From Herminiimonas sp. CN (GTDB lineage Bacteria; Pseudomonadota; Gammaproteobacteria; Burkholderiales; Burkholderiaceae_D): a stretch of DNA of 54,483 bases. The notes beneath the pieces were generated by a model. It searched no databases. It worked only from the letters and a program-made list of their open reading frames with translations, and had not been told where the DNA came from. The stretch is from NCBI RefSeq assembly GCF_000622895.1, contig NZ_AVCC01000016.1, positions 1-54,483 of the forward strand, given 5' to 3'. Below are positions 18,866-30,500 of the stretch, in pieces; the first letter of the stretch is position 1; each line of letters opens with the position of its first letter. The translations under genes and the position numbers were made by a program.

Positions 18866-20455
18866 ATGAAGAGTCGGCTTCGCTATCAAATTCCGGCCTT
18901 GCTTATTCTCGCCGCTTCACTTGGCATTACCTATCTGCTTTGGCGGCATGAGCAATACAATGCCGCCCTCGATCAGGCAAAGAGTTTCGACTTCAATTTG
19001 CGCGAAGCTACCAGCAGTATCGAGCAGCGCATGGCGGCCTACGAACAGATATTGCGCGGCGCGCAAGGCTTGTACGCCGCTTCCGGAGAGGTGGATCGCA
19101 GGGAGTTCCAGACCTACATCAACGCCCTGCAACTGGGAGCGAATTATTCCGGCATCGAGGGCGTCGGCGTCATGCCTATCGTGCCGCATGCGCAAAAAGA
19201 CGCCCACATTGCGGCCATGCGGCAACAAGGTTTTCCCAACTACACCATAACGCCTGAAGGCCAGCGGGAAATATACACGCCGGTGATTCAGCTCGAACCA
19301 TTCGTCAACCGCAATCTGCGGGCGCTGGGCCATGATCCTTACGCGCTTCCATCGCGCCGCAGCGCGATGGAGCAGGCGCGCGATTCGGGTGCGCCCGCCA
19401 TCACCGGCAAAGTCAGGCTGATACTGGAGACCGAAACCGACGTTCAGCCCGGTTTTGTGATGTTTCTGCCAATATACAAAAAGGGCGTGCGCAGCGACAC
19501 CGTTGCCGCGCGCCGCGCCAATATCATCGGCTGGGTGGTCGCGCCTTTTCGCATGAACAACCTGATGGCAGGCCTGTACGGCAAGCGCGCCTCGATGGCC
19601 GACATCAAGATCTACGATGGTGTTGAAATGACGCCGCAGACCTTGCTGTACGACTCGCAGGCGGGTAGCGGCAAATCGCCCAATACCCGCAATACGCTGA
19701 TCGAGGCGATCGAATACATCGAGGTTGGCGGCCGCACCTGGGCTCTGGCGATCCGCTCTGTGCCCGAGTTCGGCGCCCTGCCTGGCAAGGATGGTTCGCG
19801 CCCGATCGCGATTGCCGGCATCGGCCTGAGCCTGCTGCTGACCCTGCTCAGCTGGACGCTGTTGTCGGGGCGCGCGCGCGCCATGGCGCTGGCGCGGGAA
19901 ATGACCCGGGAATTGCGCGACAGCGAAGCGCGCTTTCGCCACCAGGCGCAACACGATGGCCTGACCGGCTTGCCGAACCGGGCGCTGTTCGGCGACCGCC
20001 TGGAGCAGGCGCTAGCGCAGGCCAAGCGTCAGCGCAAGCGCTTGGCCCTGATGTTCGTCGATCTCGACGCGTTCAAGCCGATCAACGACAACCTGGGGCA
20101 CCATGTCGGTGATTTCCTGTTAAAGGAGGTTGCCATCCGCATGCAGCAGCATGTGCGCGCATCGGACACGGTGGCGCGCATTGGCGGCGACGAATTCGTC
20201 GTGCTGCTGTCTTCGATCGAGGAGGAGCAGGATGCGTTGCTGCTGGCGGAAATGATCCGCGGTGCCATCAGCCAGCCGTTCAAGACGCCGGACGGGAAAG
20301 TCCTAAGCATTTCTTCCAGCATAGGGGTGGCGGTGTATCCGGAAAATGGCCAGGATGAAATCCAGTTATCCAGGAATGCCGACAGCGCGATGTACCGGGC
20401 CAAGCAGAACGGCCGCAATGCCGTGCATGTATTTGAGGCGAAAATCGCTTGCTGA
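18866..20455 (+). CDS. CHASE-domain diguanylate cyclase (GGDEF)
   Basis: 529 residues. Predicted inner-membrane enzyme making cyclic di-GMP from two GTP. Order: membrane segment (residues 9-26), periplasmic CHASE sensor domain (about 40-300; QILRGAQGLYAASGEVDRREFQTYI, YSGIEGVGVMPIVP), second membrane segment (about 312-333), short linker, GGDEF domain (about 365-525). The active site is intact (GGDEF 440-444), and an RASD inhibitory site (431-434) sits at the usual five residues before it, so product feedback is expected. No EAL domain. It follows the binding protein by 5 bases, suggesting an operon in which the binding protein delivers the signal. Confidence 0.93.
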   Translation: MKSRLRYQIPALLILAASLGITYLLWRHEQYNAALDQAKSFDFNLREATSSIEQRMAAYEQILRGAQGLYAASGEVDRREFQTYINALQLGANYSGIEGVGVMPIVPHAQKDAHIAAMRQQGFPNYTITPEGQREIYTPVIQLEPFVNRNLRALGHDPYALPSRRSAMEQARDSGAPAITGKVRLILETETDVQPGFVMFLPIYKKGVRSDTVAARRANIIGWVVAPFRMNNLMAGLYGKRASMADIKIYDGVEMTPQTLLYDSQAGSGKSPNTRNTLIEAIEYIEVGGRTWALAIRSVPEFGALPGKDGSRPIAIAGIGLSLLLTLLSWTLLSGRARAMALAREMTRELRDSEARFRHQAQHDGLTGLPNRALFGDRLEQALAQAKRQRKRLALMFVDLDAFKPINDNLGHHVGDFLLKEVAIRMQQHVRASDTVARIGGDEFVVLLSSIEEEQDALLLAEMIRGAISQPFKTPDGKVLSISSSIGVAVYPENGQDEIQLSRNADSAMYRAKQNGRNAVHVFEAKIAC

Positions 20456-20597
20456 TGCCTGGATTTTTTTGCAACGAAGTCATTAAAATGGCTGTCGGAG
20501 CTTTGGCATAAAATTTCGGAGAATCAACAGAAATGTATTGTTTTACAGGGTATTTCTTAAAAATCGGCATCAAGCCTTGAGATTAAAGGATTCTGAA

Positions 20598-21404
20598 ATG
20601 GCACAGACACTGTTATCCGGCATTGCCCGACTGACTGCAGCAACGCTGTTGGCCGCTGCCACCATGGGTGCTTCGGCAGCCGACCTGTTGGACACCGTGA
20701 AGGCGCGCGGCACGCTGAAGGTCGCGCTGGAAGGGACTTTCCCGCCGTTCAATTTCAAGGACAAGCAAACCAATGAATTGACCGGGTTTGATGTCGATGT
20801 GGCAAAACTGGTGGCGGCCAAGCTGGGCGTCAAGCCGGAATTCATCACCACCGAGTGGAGCGGCATCCTGGCAGGGCTGGCGAACGGCAAATACGACGTG
20901 ATCGTCAATCAGGTCGGCGTGACCGCGCAACGGCAGCAGGCATTCGATTTTTCCGATCCGTATACGCTGTCGAGCGGGCAATTGATCGTGCAGAAAAACG
21001 AGAAACGGGTATTCAAGGGCTTCGATGACCTGAAAGGAAAGAAGCTGGGCGTCGGGCAGGGCACCAACTTCGAGCAGAAGGCCAAGAGCGTTGGCGGGAT
21101 CGAAGTCAAGAGCTATCCGGGCGCGCCCGAGTATCTGCAGGATCTGGCCAGCGGCCGGATCGATGCGGCGCTCAACGACAGCCTGATGGTGTCGTACCTG
21201 CTGAAAACCTCAAATCTGTCGCTGAAAGCAGGGGCGCCGCTGGGCGACATGGATAAAATGGCGATCCCGTTCCAGAAAAACAATCCGAAGTTCAAGGCGG
21301 CGATCAACAAGGCGATTGCCGACATCATCAAGGACGGCAGCTTCAGCCAGGTGTCGAACAAATGGTTCGGCCGCGATGTCAGCAAGGCTCCGGCCGCCCA
21401 ATAA
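20598..21404 (+). CDS. Cystine-type amino-acid ABC transporter binding protein (FliY/TcyJ-like)
   Basis: 268 residues from ATG 20598 (AAAGGA 7 bases upstream); signal peptide with cleavage near ASA-ADLL. SBP_bac_3 family, close by eye to the E. coli cystine-binding protein FliY/TcyJ: LDTVKARGTLKVALEGTFPPFNF, LTGFDVDVAKLVAAKLGV, YDVIVNQVGVTAQRQQAFDFSDPYT, DDLKGKKLGVGQGTNFE, ISNKWFGxDV-like C-terminus. It would capture cystine or a related amino acid in the periplasm and pass it to the permease encoded 60 bases downstream. The exact ligand is uncertain. Confidence 0.9.
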   Translation: MAQTLLSGIARLTAATLLAAATMGASAADLLDTVKARGTLKVALEGTFPPFNFKDKQTNELTGFDVDVAKLVAAKLGVKPEFITTEWSGILAGLANGKYDVIVNQVGVTAQRQQAFDFSDPYTLSSGQLIVQKNEKRVFKGFDDLKGKKLGVGQGTNFEQKAKSVGGIEVKSYPGAPEYLQDLASGRIDAALNDSLMVSYLLKTSNLSLKAGAPLGDMDKMAIPFQKNNPKFKAAINKAIADIIKDGSFSQVSNKWFGRDVSKAPAAQ

Positions 21405-21464
21405 ATACGCATCAAGCTGGCCCGAGGCTATCCCCGCATGCGCTGCCGGGATATAAGGATCAAC

Positions 21465-22127
21465 ATGGAACTTTGGGAGTTGCTGCGGCAGGCTGCACCG
21501 GTCTTGTTCAAGGGCGCCGGCTACACGCTGCTGTTTGCGCTGGCCTCGATGGGCGGCGGGCTGGCGCTCGGCTTCGTGCTGGCGGTGGCGCGCATCGCGC
21601 GCTGGAAGGCAGTGCAGGCGCCGGCCGCGCTTTACGTCAGCGTGATGCGCGGCACCCCGTTGCTGGTGCAGGTATTCGTGATTTATTACGGCTTGCCCAG
21701 CATCGGCGTCGAGTTTTCGCCGGTTGCGGCCGGGGTGCTGGCCCTGAGCCTGAATGCCGGCGCGTATCTGTCGGAAAGCATCCGCGGTGCGATTCTCGGC
21801 GTCGGCAAAGGCCAGTGGGCTGCCAGTTACAGCCTCGGGCTCGGCTATCTGCAAACCCTGCGCCATGTCGTCATGCCGCAAGCGCTGCGCATCGCGGTGC
21901 CGTCGATGAGCAATACCCTGATCAGCCTGATCAAGGATACCTCGCTGGTGTCCGTCATCACCGTCACCGAGCTGATGCTGGCGACCAAGGAGGTGATCGC
22001 GGTCACCTTCCGCCCCTTGCCTTTATATTTGGCGGCAGCGGCGATCTACTGGTGCCTGTGCCTGTGCTTTGAAATGCTGCAGCGCCGTCTGGAGCGCCGG
22101 TTGGAGCGGGCGCACAGCCAGGATTAG
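21465..22127 (+). CDS. Amino-acid ABC transporter permease (TcyL/YecS-like)
   Basis: 220 residues from ATG 21465, with AAGGA upstream. HEAAxxG-type polar amino-acid permease: about five membrane segments, the MRGTPLLVQVFVIYYGLP motif, the EAA loop (ESIRGAILGVGKGQWAASYSLGLGYLQTLRHVVMPQALRIAVP), and NTLISLIKDTSLVSVI. It pairs with the binding protein just upstream. The ATP-binding subunit that normally follows in tcy/yec-type operons is absent; the next gene is an unrelated oxidoreductase on the other strand. The ATPase must be encoded elsewhere or the system is incomplete. Confidence 0.92.
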   Translation: MELWELLRQAAPVLFKGAGYTLLFALASMGGGLALGFVLAVARIARWKAVQAPAALYVSVMRGTPLLVQVFVIYYGLPSIGVEFSPVAAGVLALSLNAGAYLSESIRGAILGVGKGQWAASYSLGLGYLQTLRHVVMPQALRIAVPSMSNTLISLIKDTSLVSVITVTELMLATKEVIAVTFRPLPLYLAAAAIYWCLCLCFEMLQRRLERRLERAHSQD

Positions 22128-22153
22128 GATGGTTTTAATTTTTTAAAATAGGA

Positions 22154-22227
22154 GTAGGGTGCGCCATGCGCACCGCTGCAGCGATTGTCGTGCTGCGACG
22201 ATGAATGGTGCGCATGGCGCACCCTAC
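22154..22227. repeat. Extragenic palindrome of the GTAGGGTGCG type, copy 1
   Basis: Two perfect 21-bp arms (22154-22174 and 22207-22227), each beginning/ending GTAGGGTGCGCC/GGCGCACCCTAC, around a 32-base loop with a smaller inner hairpin (GTCG/CGAC). It lies between the convergent permease and FMN reductase genes. A shorter related copy is at 29605-29647. Such palindromes are common extragenic repeats in proteobacteria and can end transcription. The rest of the 264-base gap has a GC-rich 6-bp hairpin at 22349-22367, possibly the reductase terminator. Confidence 0.8.
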
Positions 22228-22391
22228 AATGCATTTAACGCAAATCCTGACAATTAAAAATCAGGAGTATATGCATAAAGCATGCAATTTCAGTATTATT
22301 TTACGTGGATGTGAAAAATACCAGGTCGTGTATATATTTGTGCGGGAGCCGCGCAAAACGCGCGCGGTGCCCCGATTTACGAGCAGGAATC

Positions 22392-22952
22392 TTAACGCGC
22401 GCTATGGCGCTCGATCCATTGTTCGAATGCTAGCAGGAATTTCTGCATGAAGTCGCGCGTGGCGTCGCTGGCAATCGCCCCGTTGTCGTCGAACAGGCTG
22501 CCGGCGTTGCCGATGTAGGCTTCGGGCTGGGTCATCGCCGGCACGTTCAGGAATACCAGCGACTGCCGCAAATGGTGATTGGCGCCGAAGCCGCCGATGG
22601 CGCCCGGTGAGACGCTGATGACCGCGCCCGGTTTGCCGTTCCATGCGCTCTGGCCATACGGACGCGAACCGACGTCGATCGCATTTTTCAGCACGCCGGG
22701 CACCGAGCGGTTGTATTCCGGCGTGATGAACAATACCGCGTCGGCTGCCTCTACCTGCTGCTTGAATGTGCTCACCGTTGCTGGCGGCGCGGCCTCGAAA
22801 TCCTGGCTGAACAGGGGCAGATTGCCGATTTCGACTATTTCCAGCTTGAGCGAGGGCGGCGCCAGCGCAATCAGCGCATGTGCCATTTTCCGATTCAACG
22901 ACTCCTTGCGCAGGCTGCCGACCAGAATTGCTACATTTTTGGTGGTAATCAT
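22392..22952 (-). CDS. NAD(P)H-dependent FMN reductase
   Basis: 186 residues from ATG 22952 (AAAGGA upstream). Flavodoxin-like fold of the FMN_red family: VAILVGSLRKESLNRKMA at the phosphate-binding loop, ITPEYNRSVPGVLKNAIDVGSRPYG, and SVSPGAIGGFGANHHLRQ. Members reduce FMN, quinones, azo dyes or chromate at the expense of NAD(P)H; the true substrate cannot be told here. It stands alone and is convergent with the permease. A 15-bp AT-rich palindrome at 22972-22986 lies in its upstream region. Confidence 0.92.
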   Translation of the reverse strand: MITTKNVAILVGSLRKESLNRKMAHALIALAPPSLKLEIVEIGNLPLFSQDFEAAPPATVSTFKQQVEAADAVLFITPEYNRSVPGVLKNAIDVGSRPYGQSAWNGKPGAVISVSPGAIGGFGANHHLRQSLVFLNVPAMTQPEAYIGNAGSLFDDNGAIASDATRDFMQKFLLAFEQWIERHSAR

Positions 22953-23318
22953 GATGATCCTTTGGTGAAGAAACAAAATTTTTGTTCAAACACAAAAAAC
23001 CTGCCATCTCCCAAGAAAACGAGAAAGGCCGGATCAATAATACGGCACAAATCGGGTGTGCGGAAATGCCGGAATGTTGCTGCAACTCACAGGGCGGTTC
23101 CCGCTGTGCCGGCACGCCGGCCTGGCCGGATTGCGCCGGATTAAATCTTGGCTACCACGCCGGCCTGGCCGGATTGCGCCGGATTAAATCTTGGCTACTT
23201 TGGATCGCACATCCTACACTGGACAATGCCGCCGCCTGATGACGATTTTGCCGGGCGGCGCATGACGCCATTTATTGGCGTTGTATCGATACGGGTCATT
23301 GAGAAGGAGACAAAAATC
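22953..23318. other. Divergent promoter gap, FMN reductase / VOC protein
   Basis: 366 bases without a gene between the divergent FMN reductase and VOC genes. It contains the palindrome AACAAAATTTTTGTT (22972-22986) near the reductase start, and the 43-bp tandem duplication at 23113-23198. Short frames across the duplication are products of the repeat and are not regarded as genes. Confidence 0.6.
23113..23198. repeat. Perfect 43-bp tandem duplication
   Basis: The unit starting CACGCCGGCCTGG and ending TCTTGGCTAC is present twice, 23113-23155 and 23156-23198, with no mismatch. Each unit holds GCCGGATT twice (GGCCGGATTGCGCCGGATTAAAT), so there is a smaller repeat inside. A related GGCCGGATCAATAA occurs at 23028. 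It lies 121 bases before the VOC gene start. Confidence 0.9.
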
Positions 23319-23693
23319 ATGGCAAATCCATTCGTGCATATCGAATTGCACACCGGCGACCTGGAGCGCGCCAAGGCGTTTTACACCCAGTTGTTCGACT
23401 GGAAGCTGGAAGATGTCGCGGCGCCCGCCGGCGGCGTGCCCTACACCATGATCAAGGTGGGCGAGGGCACCGGCGGCGGCATGATGATCAATCCGGCGCC
23501 GCACGCGCCGCCGCACTGGCAAGCCTATGTCGGGGTGGCCGACATCAAGGCCAGCACCGAAAAGGCCAGGTCGCTGGGCGCAACCATACTCCAGGACGTG
23601 ATGGAGATAGGAGAATACGGCTGGATCAGCGTGATTGCCGACCCGACCGGCGCCAGTTTTGCATTGTGGCAAGGAAAGGAGGGCTGCGCCTGA
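23319..23693 (+). CDS. VOC-fold (glyoxalase-like) protein
   Basis: 124 residues from ATG 23319, with GAGAAGGAGA upstream. One vicinal-oxygen-chelate domain: VHIELHTGDLERAKAFYTQLFDWKLE at the start, VGVADIKASTEKARSLGATILQDV in the middle, ISVIADPTGASFALWQ at the end. This subgroup is usually annotated as glyoxalase/bleomycin-resistance-like with no proven reaction. The possible metal positions are His and Glu near the N-terminus and at the end of the domain. The stop is only 7 bases from the convergent ABC-F gene end. Confidence 0.9.
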   Translation: MANPFVHIELHTGDLERAKAFYTQLFDWKLEDVAAPAGGVPYTMIKVGEGTGGGMMINPAPHAPPHWQAYVGVADIKASTEKARSLGATILQDVMEIGEYGWISVIADPTGASFALWQGKEGCA

Positions 23694-23700
23694 GTTGTCT

Positions 23701-25683
<1,983 letters not shown>

Positions 25684-25759
25684 AATTAATTTCTAAGGAG
25701 TATGCAGTAAAATAATATCATTGCCGCATATATTTAAAGTGCTTATTAAAAATACAAAT

Positions 25760-25787
25760 GGGAGTATGACCGTGAGATCAGACTCCC
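25760..25787 (-). terminator. Probable terminator after prmB
   Basis: On the minus strand GGGAGT (25787-25782) pairs with ACTCCC (25765-25760) over a 16-base loop, followed by ATTTGTATTTTTAA. The T-rich tail and position 28 bases past the prmB stop fit an intrinsic terminator for the pilU-yffB-dapE-prmB transcript; the 6-bp stem is modest. Confidence 0.45.
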
Positions 25788-25814
25788 GCATTGCGTATGC
25801 AGCGTTTTGAAAAC

Positions 25815-26726
25815 TTATTGTTTCAATTGCTGCTTCAATTGCTGGGCGGTGATCAAAAATACCATGTCGTCGCCGGCGCTGGTGGTAACCCAGGTCAATT
25901 CCAGCTCGGGAAACGCGGCTTCGGCGAACGCGCGCTCATTGCCGATTTCGACCATCAGTACGCCGTTATCGTTCAGGCGCTGGGCCGCGCCGGCGACGAT
26001 TTTGCGCACCAGATCCATGCCGTCGCCGCCGCCGGCCAGGGCAATTTGCGGCTCATGCAGGTATTCCTGCGGCAGTTGCCCCATCGAGCCGCTGTTCACA
26101 TATGGCGGATTGCTGACGATCAGGTCGTATTTTTTGTCCGGCACGTTAGTGTACAGGTCGGACTCGATCAGGGTGATGCGTTCCTCCAGGTCATAATCGG
26201 CAACATTAATGAATGCGACATCCAGTGCATCGCGGGAGATGTCGGCGGTATCGACATGGGCGTTCGGGAACGCATCGGCCAGCATGATCGGCAGGCAGCC
26301 GGAGCCGGTGCACAGCTCCAGGATGTCGGTCACGCTTTCCGGGTCGGCGACCCAGGGCGAGAAAAACGTCGGGATCAGTTCGGCGATGAAGGAGCGCGGC
26401 ACGATCACGCGCTCGTCGACGTAGAAGCGGTAGCTGCCGAGCCAGGCTTCATGGGTGATGTAGGCGGCCGGCACCCGGTCGGCGGCGCGCCGTTCGATGA
26501 CTTTCAGCACGGTTGCAACTTCTTCCGGCAGCAGGCGCGCATCCAGAAACGGGTCGAGCGTTTCCAGCGGCAGCTGCAGCGTGTGCAGGATCAGGTAGGC
26601 GGCTTCGTCCAGCGCATTGCTGCTGCCGTGGCCGAAGAACAGCTTTTCGGTGTTGAAGCGCGTGATCGCGTAACGGAACAGGTCGCGCGGGGTGGAGAAC
26701 GGGTGGGTTGGCGTCGGATGTGTCAT
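25815..26726 (-). CDS. prmB: PrmB, N5-glutamine methyltransferase of ribosomal protein L3
   Basis: 303 residues. Methylates a glutamine of L3 with S-adenosylmethionine. Seen: the N-terminal helical domain (TPRDLFRYAITRFNTEKLFFGHG), the SAM-binding motif ILELCTGSGCLPIMLA, and the catalytic SNPPYV motif common to glutamine methyltransferases. The FFGHG N-terminus separates it from PrmC, which acts on release factors. Its start is 13 bases after the dapE stop, so it is the last gene of the overlapping pilU-yffB-dapE-prmB run. Confidence 0.95.
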   Translation of the reverse strand: MTHPTPTHPFSTPRDLFRYAITRFNTEKLFFGHGSSNALDEAAYLILHTLQLPLETLDPFLDARLLPEEVATVLKVIERRAADRVPAAYITHEAWLGSYRFYVDERVIVPRSFIAELIPTFFSPWVADPESVTDILELCTGSGCLPIMLADAFPNAHVDTADISRDALDVAFINVADYDLEERITLIESDLYTNVPDKKYDLIVSNPPYVNSGSMGQLPQEYLHEPQIALAGGGDGMDLVRKIVAGAAQRLNDNGVLMVEIGNERAFAEAAFPELELTWVTTSAGDDMVFLITAQQLKQQLKQ

Positions 26727-26739
26727 TGGTATGTCGGTA

Positions 26740-28246
<1,507 letters not shown>

Positions 28247-28250
<4 letters not shown>

Positions 28251-29386
28251 GGGTTGAAGGTGAATTCGGTAAACGAAGGCTCGTCCGTCCGGCCGGCCGG
28301 GGCTTCCGGCGGCGCCAGTTTGCTCGATTGCTCGTTATTGTTGAGCTGCCACAGCAGGTTGGTGGGCGAATCGGCATTGGCCAGGCCTTCTTCCTGCGAG
28401 ATCGCGCCGTTCTTGATCATCTGCAGCAGGGTTTGCTCGAAAGTCTGCGAACCGGGCGACAGGCTTTTTTCGATGGCTTCCTTGATCTGGGTGATTTCGC
28501 CTTTTTCGATCAGTTCCGATACATGGCGGGTGTTGAGCATGACTTCGGACGCCGCCAGACGCTTGCCTTCGGGCGAACGCACCAGTCGTTGCGAAATGAT
28601 GGCGCGCAGCGTCGACGCAATGTCGAGCAGCAGCGCCGGCCGGTTTTCGATCGGGTAAAAGCTGATGATGCGGTTCAATGCGTTGTAACTGTTGTTCGCA
28701 TGCAGGGTGGCCAGGACCAGATGGCCGGACTGCGCATAGGCGAGCGCGGCCGACATGGTTTCCTTGTCGCGGATTTCACCGATCAGGATGCAGTCGGGCG
28801 CCTGCCGCAGCGAGTTCTTCAGCGCGATCTCCAGGCTGGCGGAATCGGTGCCGATTTCGCGCTGATTGACGATCGAGCGCTTGTTGTTGAACAAAAACTC
28901 GATCGGATCTTCCAGCGTCAGGATATGGCCGGTGCGCAGCTCGTTGCGGTAATCGAGCATCGAGGCAATCGTGGTCGATTTGCCGGAGCCGGTGGCGCCG
29001 ACCAGCAGGATCAGCCCGCGCTTGTCCATGATCAGTTCCGACAGTACGCCCGGCAGGCCCAGCGTGGCGAGCTCCGGAATGATGTGCGGGATGAAGCGCA
29101 ACACCGCCGAAATGGTGCCGCGCTGGCGGAATGCGGAGAGACGGAAGCGGCCGACATCGCGTACCGGAATGCCGATATTGAGTTCGTTTTCCTGTTCCAG
29201 CTTGGTCAGGTCGGCTGCGGACAGCACTTCGGACAGCAGCGCCCGGATGTGCTGCATGTCCATCTTCTGCTGATTGATCGGTATCAGATTGCCCTGGATT
29301 TTCAGGTGGATCGGCGAATTGATGGTCAGAAACATGTCCGACGCACCTTTTTCCTTCATCAGGGAAAACAAACGATCCATGCTCAT
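28247..29386 (-). CDS. pilU: PilU-like type IV pilus retraction ATPase
   Basis: 379 residues. Hexameric cytoplasmic ATPase of the PilT/PilU family that assists pilus retraction. Seen: N-terminal PAS-like part (MKEKGASDMFLTINSPIHLKI), Walker A GATGSGKST, the Asp box (HILTLEDPIEF), Walker B (DCILIGEIRDKET) and His box (GHLVLATLHANN). The N-terminus and the longer C-terminal tail favour PilU over PilT. No pilT or other pilus gene is in the window; it sits between dapD and yffB, and an intrinsic terminator after dapD means it has its own promoter in the 269-base gap. Confidence 0.9.
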
Positions 29387-29470
29387 CCTGCGCTCCCGAC
29401 TGGTCTGTTGTGTAAATGATGGATGCTGCGCATGTTCATCATGGAGAAAATGGTGCCCACGGAAGACACG

Positions 29471-29496
29471 AAAAAGGGCGCCGGACGCGCCGGCGC
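29471..29496 (-). terminator. Intrinsic terminator after dapD
   Basis: Read on the minus strand: a perfect 7-bp GC stem (29496-29490 with 29484-29478, GCGCCGG/CCGGCGC), 5-base loop, then CCTTTTT. It ends dapC-dapD transcription before pilU. Confidence 0.75.
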
Positions 29497-29604
29497 AAGA
29501 AAAATATACTGTTGCTGGTATATTTCATAACCGCAATAAAACTGTGCGGAGGGCACTGTAAAATAACGATACCCCTTGTTTTTCCGCGTTCTGTTATTCT
29601 GTTC

Positions 29605-29647
29605 GTGGGGTGCGCCACGCGTGGGTGGTGCGCATGGCGCGCCCTAC
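29605..29647. repeat. Extragenic palindrome of the GTAGGGTGCG type, copy 2
   Basis: Imperfect inverted repeat: a left arm with GGGGTGCGCCACGCG and a right arm from GGTGCGCATGGCG to CCCTAC, separated by only a few bases. The right arm differs from that of copy 1 (22207-22227) by a single base. It lies 9 bases beyond the dapD stop, so it would be at the 3' end of the dapD transcript, ahead of the true intrinsic terminator. Confidence 0.7.
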
Positions 29648-29655
29648 ATAACGTT

Positions 29656-30483
29656 TCAGGCGTCGCGCAGCAATTCGTTGATGCCGGTCTTGGAGCGCGT
29701 TTGGGCATCGACGCGCTTGACGATCACCGCGCAGTACAGGCTGTACTTGCCGTCGGCCGACGGTAGGTTGCCTGACACCACGACCGAGCCGGACGGGATG
29801 CGGCCGTACGTGACTTCGCCGGTGGTGCGGTCGTAGATCTTGGTCGACTGGCCGATATACACGCCCATAGAAATCACCGAGTTCTCCTCGACGATCACGC
29901 CTTCGACGATCTCGGAGCGGGCGCCGATGAAGCAGTTGTCCTCGATGATGGTCGGGTTGGCCTGCATCGGTTCCAGCACGCCGCCGATGCCGACGCCACC
30001 CGACAGGTGGACGTTCTTGCCGATCTGCGCGCAGGAGCCGACGGTGGCCCAGGCATCGACCATCGTGCCTTCATCGACATACGCGCCGATGTTGACGAAC
30101 GACGGCATCAGGATCACGTTCTTGCCCAGGAAGCTGCCGCGGCGGGCAACTGCCGGCGGCACCACGCGAAAGCCGCCTTTTTCGAAGTCGGCTGCGGTGT
30201 AATTGGCGAACTTGGTCGGCACCTTGTCGTAAAACTGCATGTGCTCGCCGGACGGCATGACGATGTTGTCTTCCAGCCGGAACGACAGCAGGACCGCTTT
30301 CTTGACCCACTGGTTGACGACCCAGTCGCCGCTGTCCTTCTGCGCCACGCGCAGGCTGCCGTCGTTGAGTTGTTCCAGCACGTGGGCAACGGCGTCGCGC
30401 ACTTCGGCGGGGGCGGATTTCGGTGAGTAATTGGCGCGGTCTTCCCACGCGGCATCGATGATTTGCTGGAGTTGCTGGGTCAT
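29656..30483 (-). CDS. dapD: DapD, tetrahydrodipicolinate N-succinyltransferase
   Basis: 275 residues. Transfers succinyl from succinyl-CoA to tetrahydrodipicolinate in lysine synthesis. Seen: N-terminal helical domain ([16 protein letters not shown]), then left-handed beta-helix hexapeptide repeats ([38 protein letters not shown]), characteristic of the trimeric acyltransferases, and the C-terminal [16 protein letters not shown]. Starts 17 bases after the dapC stop, on the same transcript. Confidence 0.98.
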   Translation of the reverse strand: MTQQLQQIIDAAWEDRANYSPKSAPAEVRDAVAHVLEQLNDGSLRVAQKDSGDWVVNQWVKKAVLLSFRLEDNIVMPSGEHMQFYDKVPTKFANYTAADFEKGGFRVVPPAVARRGSFLGKNVILMPSFVNIGAYVDEGTMVDAWATVGSCAQIGKNVHLSGGVGIGGVLEPMQANPTIIEDNCFIGARSEIVEGVIVEENSVISMGVYIGQSTKIYDRTTGEVTYGRIPSGSVVVSGNLPSADGKYSLYCAVIVKRVDAQTRSKTGINELLRDA

Positions 30484-30500
30484 TGGAGTGCTCTTGTACG

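Noticed and set aside
22272-22450. Small plus-strand frame (MHKACNFSI...) with AGGAG before an ATG
   Set aside because: Good ribosome site, but its second half is antisense to the FMN reductase end and the peptide has no recognisable feature; not strong enough to call.
23148-23318. Upstream extension of the VOC protein through the tandem repeat
   Set aside because: The extension translates the duplicated repeat; the strong ribosome site and domain start are at 23319.
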